9,373 nucleotides of DNA, taken from CAWULT01 sp963923455 (lineage in GTDB: Bacteria > Acidobacteriota > Vicinamibacteria > Vicinamibacterales > UBA2999). The notes beneath the pieces were generated by a model that made no database searches, was not told the DNA's origin, and worked only from the letters and a program-made list of their open reading frames with translations. The stretch covers positions 1-9,373 of the forward strand of contig CAWULT010000156.1 of assembly GCA_963923455.1 (NCBI GenBank). Reading direction: 5' to 3'. Every line of letters starts with the position of its first letter. The stretch's first letter is position 1. The position numbers were made by a program, and so were the translations under genes. Below are positions 6,685-9,373 of this stretch, one piece after another.

Positions 6685-7487
6685 CAGCGCCTCTGGACGA
6701 CGGCTGCGCCGGTCACGTTCGCGCGGTCGAGGGCGCGCTGGACCAGCCCGGACCGGACGGCGTCCGCCGCGAACCGACGAAACGCGCTGGCCGCGGCCTC
6801 GTGGCCCAGCTTGACGACGAACGACTGCTCGACGTCCACGAAGCTCCCGGGAATCGCGCGAAGCGCTCCGCCCGAGCCCGCCACGGCGTCTGCGGCCCGC
6901 TGCCCGTTCAGCCCGAAGGCGTCGAGTTCCCCCGCGACGAGCATGCGCTGGAGGTCCGCGGCGGACGGCTGCGCCTCGAAGACCCGCACCTTCGCCTGCG
7001 TCAAGTGCGCGGACAGGTGGAGCTCCTGGGTCTGCCCCCGTACCGCGCCGACCCGGACGCCTGGGCGGTCCACGTCGCCGAGCGCGTGAAGGGGCGAATC
7101 CGCGCGCACCAGGTAGGTGCTGAACATCACGGCGAAGGGGCCCGCGAACTCGACCTCCCGGGCCCGTGCGGGCTCGAACGCGAGCACGCCGGCGTCGGCC
7201 TCGCCCCGCTGCACGAGGGCGATGACGGCTGCGGCGTTGGCCCCAGGGACGAGGCGGTATGGAAGGCGCTCCCGCCGCGCGAACTCCGCGACGAGATCCG
7301 CGACCGGGCCCGCCACGGCGCCCGTCCGCGGGTCCACCCGACCGTGAACCGGGTTGGTGGCCAGGAAGGCGACGCGGAGCGTGCCGGTGGGCGCCACCGC
7401 CTCGGCCTGGCCGCGAGCCGTCGCGACGACACCCAGCACGAGCCCCAGCGCCACGATGAGCCCGGCGGCCCGCGCCCGCGGCGTCAC
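6684..7487 (-). CDS. Periplasmic solute-binding protein, family 3 (SBP_bac_3)
   Basis: This 267-residue protein starts at GTG (7485-7487). A signal peptide is evident (residues 1-26, AGLIVALGLVLGVVATARG then QA). The mature fold is that of amino-acid-type binding proteins of ABC transporters: GTLRVAFLATNP near the start, GPVADLVAEFARRERLPYRLVPG, then ALVQRGEADAGVLAF and EVEFAGPFAVMFSTYLVRADSPL, the usual hinge crossing. A second lobe (VRVGAVRGQTQELHL, LQRMLVAGELDAFGLN) follows, and it ends with QRALDRANV. No lipobox is visible. The start overlaps the metallo-beta-lactamase stop by 4 nt (GTGA), with GGAGGG 6 nt upstream. No permease or ATPase gene is nearby, so it may feed a transporter elsewhere or act as a periplasmic sensor or ligand scavenger. 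The ligand cannot be predicted from sequence. Confidence 0.85.
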   Translation of the reverse strand: MTPRARAAGLIVALGLVLGVVATARGQAEAVAPTGTLRVAFLATNPVHGRVDPRTGAVAGPVADLVAEFARRERLPYRLVPGANAAAVIALVQRGEADAGVLAFEPARAREVEFAGPFAVMFSTYLVRADSPLHALGDVDRPGVRVGAVRGQTQELHLSAHLTQAKVRVFEAQPSAADLQRMLVAGELDAFGLNGQRAADAVAGSGGALRAIPGSFVDVEQSFVVKLGHEAAASAFRRFAADAVRSGLVQRALDRANVTGAAVVQRR

Positions 7488-8350
7488 CGTGCGCCCTCCT
7501 TCGCCAGCTGCGCACGGAACGCCCGCTCGAGCTGCTCCACCGCGGCCAGGTACCCCTTCGGGTCGACGAAGCGGTTCGGGTCGTACGGGTCTCCCGGCCT
7601 GTACTTCTCGTGCAGCCGGAACTGGGATGCGTGCGACGCGAGGAACACGTCCACCGGCAGCGCCTTCTGCGCGGCGAACGTCCGCGCGTAGTCCTGGCCG
7701 ATGGTGGGGTATTTCGGCATCCCCTTCACGGTGACGCCGGGATTGATGCTCCCCATGTTGGCGATCACGACCCGGTAGTCGCGGCCGCCGTCGCGCACGG
7801 TGAGCGTGAAGGTCGTGGCGCCCTTCGTGTGTCCCGGATGGTGCAGGGCCGTCAGCGTCACGCCGCCGAGCGTGACGGTGTCTCCATCCTTCAGGCGCCG
7901 GTCGACCTTCACCGGCTCGAACCGCGTGGCCGGATCGTCGCCCCAGCGGAAGTCGCTGGCACCACCGTCCTCGAGCACCGGGGCGTCGGCCTCCGCCATC
8001 ATCACCCGGGCTCTCGTCAGGCGCTTGAGTTCGGCGAGGCCGGCCACGTGATCCCAGTGTGCGTGCGTCGCCAGCAGGATCCGGACGTCGGACAGATAGA
8101 AGCCGAGCCGCTCGATGCCGGCCTTGATCTCGGGCACGGTGTCCTTGAGCCCCGTGTTGACGAGGATGTGCCCGGCCGGCGTCGTGATCAGGTAGGTCGA
8201 CAGGTCGTACGTGCCAACCCAGTAGACGTTGCCGATCAGCCGCAGGGGCGGAAACGGACGGGACCAGTCGGCGTTCTGCTGCGCGGACGGCCTGGTCCCC
8301 GCCGCCAGCCAGCACGCCAGCGCGCAGAGCGCCAGGAGTCGTAGCCGCAT
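7484..8350 (-). CDS. Exported MBL-fold hydrolase, subclass B3 metallo-beta-lactamase-like
   Basis: This 288-residue protein has a signal peptide (residues 1-23, LLALCALACWLAAG then TRPSAQ), placing it in the periplasm. The zinc site of subclass B3 metallo-beta-lactamases is complete: H96-A-H98-W-D100-H101, then H174 in HHPGHTKG, and H240 in LASHASQF. The region before it, RLIGNVYWVGTYDLSTYLITTPAGHILVNTG, is the typical B3 first strands. Beta-lactam hydrolysis is the expected family activity, but many environmental B3-like proteins are weak or act on other substrates. The ATG at 8348-8350 has no Shine-Dalgarno and sits 8 nt after a candidate -10 box, so the mRNA may be nearly leaderless. It is first of three overlapping genes (binding protein, membrane protein), which makes an envelope role beyond simple antibiotic resistance possible. 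Confidence 0.85.
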   Translation of the reverse strand: MRLRLLALCALACWLAAGTRPSAQQNADWSRPFPPLRLIGNVYWVGTYDLSTYLITTPAGHILVNTGLKDTVPEIKAGIERLGFYLSDVRILLATHAHWDHVAGLAELKRLTRARVMMAEADAPVLEDGGASDFRWGDDPATRFEPVKVDRRLKDGDTVTLGGVTLTALHHPGHTKGATTFTLTVRDGGRDYRVVIANMGSINPGVTVKGMPKYPTIGQDYARTFAAQKALPVDVFLASHASQFRLHEKYRPGDPYDPNRFVDPKGYLAAVEQLERAFRAQLAKEGAR

Positions 8351-8358
8351 CGCCGCGG

Positions 8359-8367
8359 ACTATAGCA
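8359..8367 (-). promoter_or_regulatory. Extended -10 promoter of the metallo-beta-lactamase unit
   Basis: The minus strand reads TGC-TATAGT: a near-consensus -10 preceded by the TGn extension. Standard spacing puts the transcript start at about 8352, two bases before the ATG at 8350. No -35 hexamer is recognisable; that region is occupied by the inverted repeat at 8368-8401. Extended -10 promoters can work without a good -35. Confidence 0.5.
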
Positions 8368-8401
8368 CCGGACCCGCGCGACGAGGCCTCGCGGGGTCCG
8401 G
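8368..8401. repeat. 13-bp inverted repeat abutting the promoter, candidate operator or terminator
   Basis: CCGGACCC (8368-8375) pairs with GGGTCCGG (8394-8401), and CGCGA (8377-8381) with TCGCG (8389-8393). One base is bulged (8376) and the loop has 7 nt. This is the longest inverted repeat I found in the window. It sits between the stop of the small secreted-protein gene (8420) and the -10 box at 8359-8367, covering the -35 region. With no T-tract on the minus strand, it could be a protein-binding operator or the end of the upstream transcript. Confidence 0.55.
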
Positions 8402-8419
8402 GCGACGACCGGCCTGCCG

Positions 8420-8929
8420 TCAGCGCGGTCCGCGAACGAGGTCGGGATCGGTCGACGCCGCGGCCGCGGTCACGGCGCCGTCCTCGGAGATCTGCAGCAG
8501 CACGTACAACCCGAACGGCGTCGGTGCCACGCTGCGCCCCTCCCGGCCCGCCGACGCCTGAATCAGCGTGAATCCCTCGGGCATGATGCACGGAATGATC
8601 AGCCCCGTGTGCGTGTCGGCGTGGCGGACCGCCCCGACGGCCACGAAGCGCTCGCCGGTGCTGCTCTGGGCACTCACATCGGCCGGCAGGTTCGCGTACA
8701 CGGTGAAGTAGCGCGAGCCGTCTTCGAGGGGCACCACCCGGACCACCAGGTGCACGGTGCCCTCGAGATCCACCGTCTGGTCGCTGTCGGGGATGGCCAC
8801 CCGGCTCTGCACGAGCGTCGCGAACACGTTCGAAACCACCGGCGCGGCCGCGAGAGCCACCGGCGGCATGCCGGCGACCCCGAGCACGACGCCTGCCGCC
8901 ACCACCAACCGAGTCATCAGTCGAGTCAT
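8420..8929 (-). CDS. Small exported protein of unknown function
   Basis: This 169-residue protein is from no family I recognise. A signal peptide covers about residues 1-28 (RLVVAAGVVLGVAGMPPVALA then APVVSN). The mature part looks like an all-beta protein: alternating hydrophobic strands such as GTVHLVVRVVP, RYFTVYANLP, FVAVGAVRHADTHTG and FGLYVLLQISEDGAV, and a single cysteine in IIPCIMPEG. It probably acts outside the cytoplasm. I chose the ATG at 8927-8929 over one at 8974 because GGAGGG lies 10 nt upstream and the signal peptide then starts properly. A further in-frame ATG 12 nt downstream (8915-8917) belongs to a short duplication. It lies 66 bases from the partial gene upstream and 69 bases from the metallo-beta-lactamase gene, all on the same strand. 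Confidence 0.65.
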   Translation of the reverse strand: MTRLMTRLVVAAGVVLGVAGMPPVALAAAPVVSNVFATLVQSRVAIPDSDQTVDLEGTVHLVVRVVPLEDGSRYFTVYANLPADVSAQSSTGERFVAVGAVRHADTHTGLIIPCIMPEGFTLIQASAGREGRSVAPTPFGLYVLLQISEDGAVTAAAASTDPDLVRGPR

Positions 8930-8945
8930 CACGTCCCGTCCCTCC

Positions 8946-8963
8946 GGGCGTGGATGCACGCCC
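8946..8963 (-). repeat. 7-bp hairpin directly against the Shine-Dalgarno of the small exported-protein gene
   Basis: On the minus strand GGGCGTG and CACGCCC are separated by a 4-nt loop. The second arm ends at the base before the Shine-Dalgarno GGAGGG (8940-8945). It could influence ribosome access or stabilise the 5' end, or help end the upstream transcript whose stop is at 8996. No T-tract follows. Confidence 0.4.
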
Positions 8964-8995
8964 CATAGAGACAAGCGGAAACGGCGGGATTGTTT

Positions 8996-9373
8996 TCAGC
9001 GACGGCCTGGCTCGAGGCGGGCCAAGGCGTGGTCGAGCCGGGCCAGGGCGGCCGTCCGCCTCGGCTCGAGCGGGCCGGCGAGCCGCGCGGCCTTCCACAG
9101 CCGCGCGCTGGCCGCGAGGTGCTCACGCGCCAGGGCAGCCGCCTCGGCCTCACCCCCCGCCCGGCCGGCGACGGTCAGATAGGCCTGCCCCAGCTGCTCG
9201 TGCACCAGCGCATCGACCAGCGGCCCGCCCAGCGTCGCCTTGGCGACTTCCGCGGCGGCGGCGTCGGCCTCGCGCCGCCCCGCCGCGACGCTGCCGGATG
9301 CGGCCCGGAGCACGGCCAGCCGCGCGGTCACCTGTGTCATCACCGCACGGACCGCGGGGCCGTTGGGCCCGCC
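8996..9373 (-). CDS. C-terminal end of a larger helical-repeat protein, possibly a TPR-bearing kinase tail
   Basis: The frame is open from the right edge to a TGA at 8996-8998, giving at least 125 residues. Possible internal starts exist (GTG at 9343, ATG at 9340), but there is no Shine-Dalgarno before them and the frame continues upstream without a stop, so a larger protein entering from outside is more likely. The sequence is alanine/arginine-rich and helical: LVDALVHEQLGQAYLTVAG, then ALAREHLAASARLWKAAR, then TAALARLDHALARLEP. This pattern resembles the last tetratricopeptide-like repeat and tail of Acidobacteria serine/threonine kinases, where a '..YQRSLEIW..' helix and a final '..LARCD..' helix close the protein. 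That assignment is tentative. No catalytic part is visible. Confidence 0.6.
   Translation of the reverse strand, partial: GGPNGPAVRAVMTQVTARLAVLRAASGSVAAGRREADAAAAEVAKATLGGPLVDALVHEQLGQAYLTVAGRAGGEAEAAALAREHLAASARLWKAARLAGPLEPRRTAALARLDHALARLEPGRR

Noticed and set aside
6685..7515. N-terminal extension of the membrane-protein frame upstream of 6684
   Set aside because: The extension is Arg/Gly-rich shadow sequence lying over the binding-protein gene in another frame. The ATG at 6684 has a Shine-Dalgarno and a normal membrane-protein N-terminus.
594..8350. A paired resistance island, because two beta-lactamase-fold proteins occur in the window
   Set aside because: The serine hydrolase is probably an esterase or peptidase-type member, the two genes are 5.6 kb apart in different units, and there are no mobile-element signs or composition changes.
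7488..9098. N-terminal extension of the binding-protein frame, giving an apparent 804-residue protein
   Set aside because: It overlaps the complete metallo-beta-lactamase gene out of frame and lacks any domain. The GTG at 7487 with GGAGGG upstream directly precedes a signal peptide.

Overview
The window is about 70% GC and reads as a piece of chromosome from a free-living, high-GC Gram-negative bacterium. An Acidobacteriota of the Vicinamibacteria type is my best guess. The basis is the partial secreted protein at the left edge (motif TPWGDPDLQGVW plus SPPPHWLERG), a family I know as highly expanded in those genomes, together with the high share of secreted proteins and the GC-rich codon use. 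I see no mobile element, tRNA, rRNA, CRISPR array or phage gene. No gene-free stretch exceeds about 175 bases.

Layout. (1) 1-433, minus: N-terminal 144 residues of a secreted protein of the Acidobacteria-rich family, running off the left edge. (2) 594-1850, minus: an exported serine hydrolase of the class C beta-lactamase/esterase type. (3) 1851-2021: a divergent promoter region. (4) 2022-3185, plus: a stand-alone cobalamin-independent methionine-synthase-like zinc methyltransferase with a GTG start. (5) 3270-4489, minus: ligA then ligB, the two subunits of a class III extradiol aromatic ring-cleavage dioxygenase, convergent with the methyltransferase. (6) 4633-8350, minus: a tight three-gene unit with overlapping stop/start codons, in the order subclass-B3-like metallo-beta-lactamase, family 3 periplasmic solute-binding protein, and large polytopic GT-C-like membrane protein. 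It has a candidate extended -10 promoter at its head and a candidate terminator at its tail. (7) 8420-8929, minus: a small exported protein of unknown function. (8) 8996-9373, minus: the C-terminal end of a larger helical repeat-like protein entering from the right edge.

How they may work together. ligAB encodes a ring-cleaving enzyme with every expected iron and catalytic residue, but no other gene of the 4,5-cleavage pathway is in the window. The neighbouring methyltransferase could handle methyl groups linked to aromatic catabolism, but that is only a neighbourhood inference. The metallo-beta-lactamase/binding-protein/membrane-protein unit is translationally coupled and so probably functions as a unit at the cell envelope. 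Its substrate cannot be read from sequence. I did not find a clear new defence or mobile system. The most unusual items are this coupled unit and the inverted repeat in front of its promoter.
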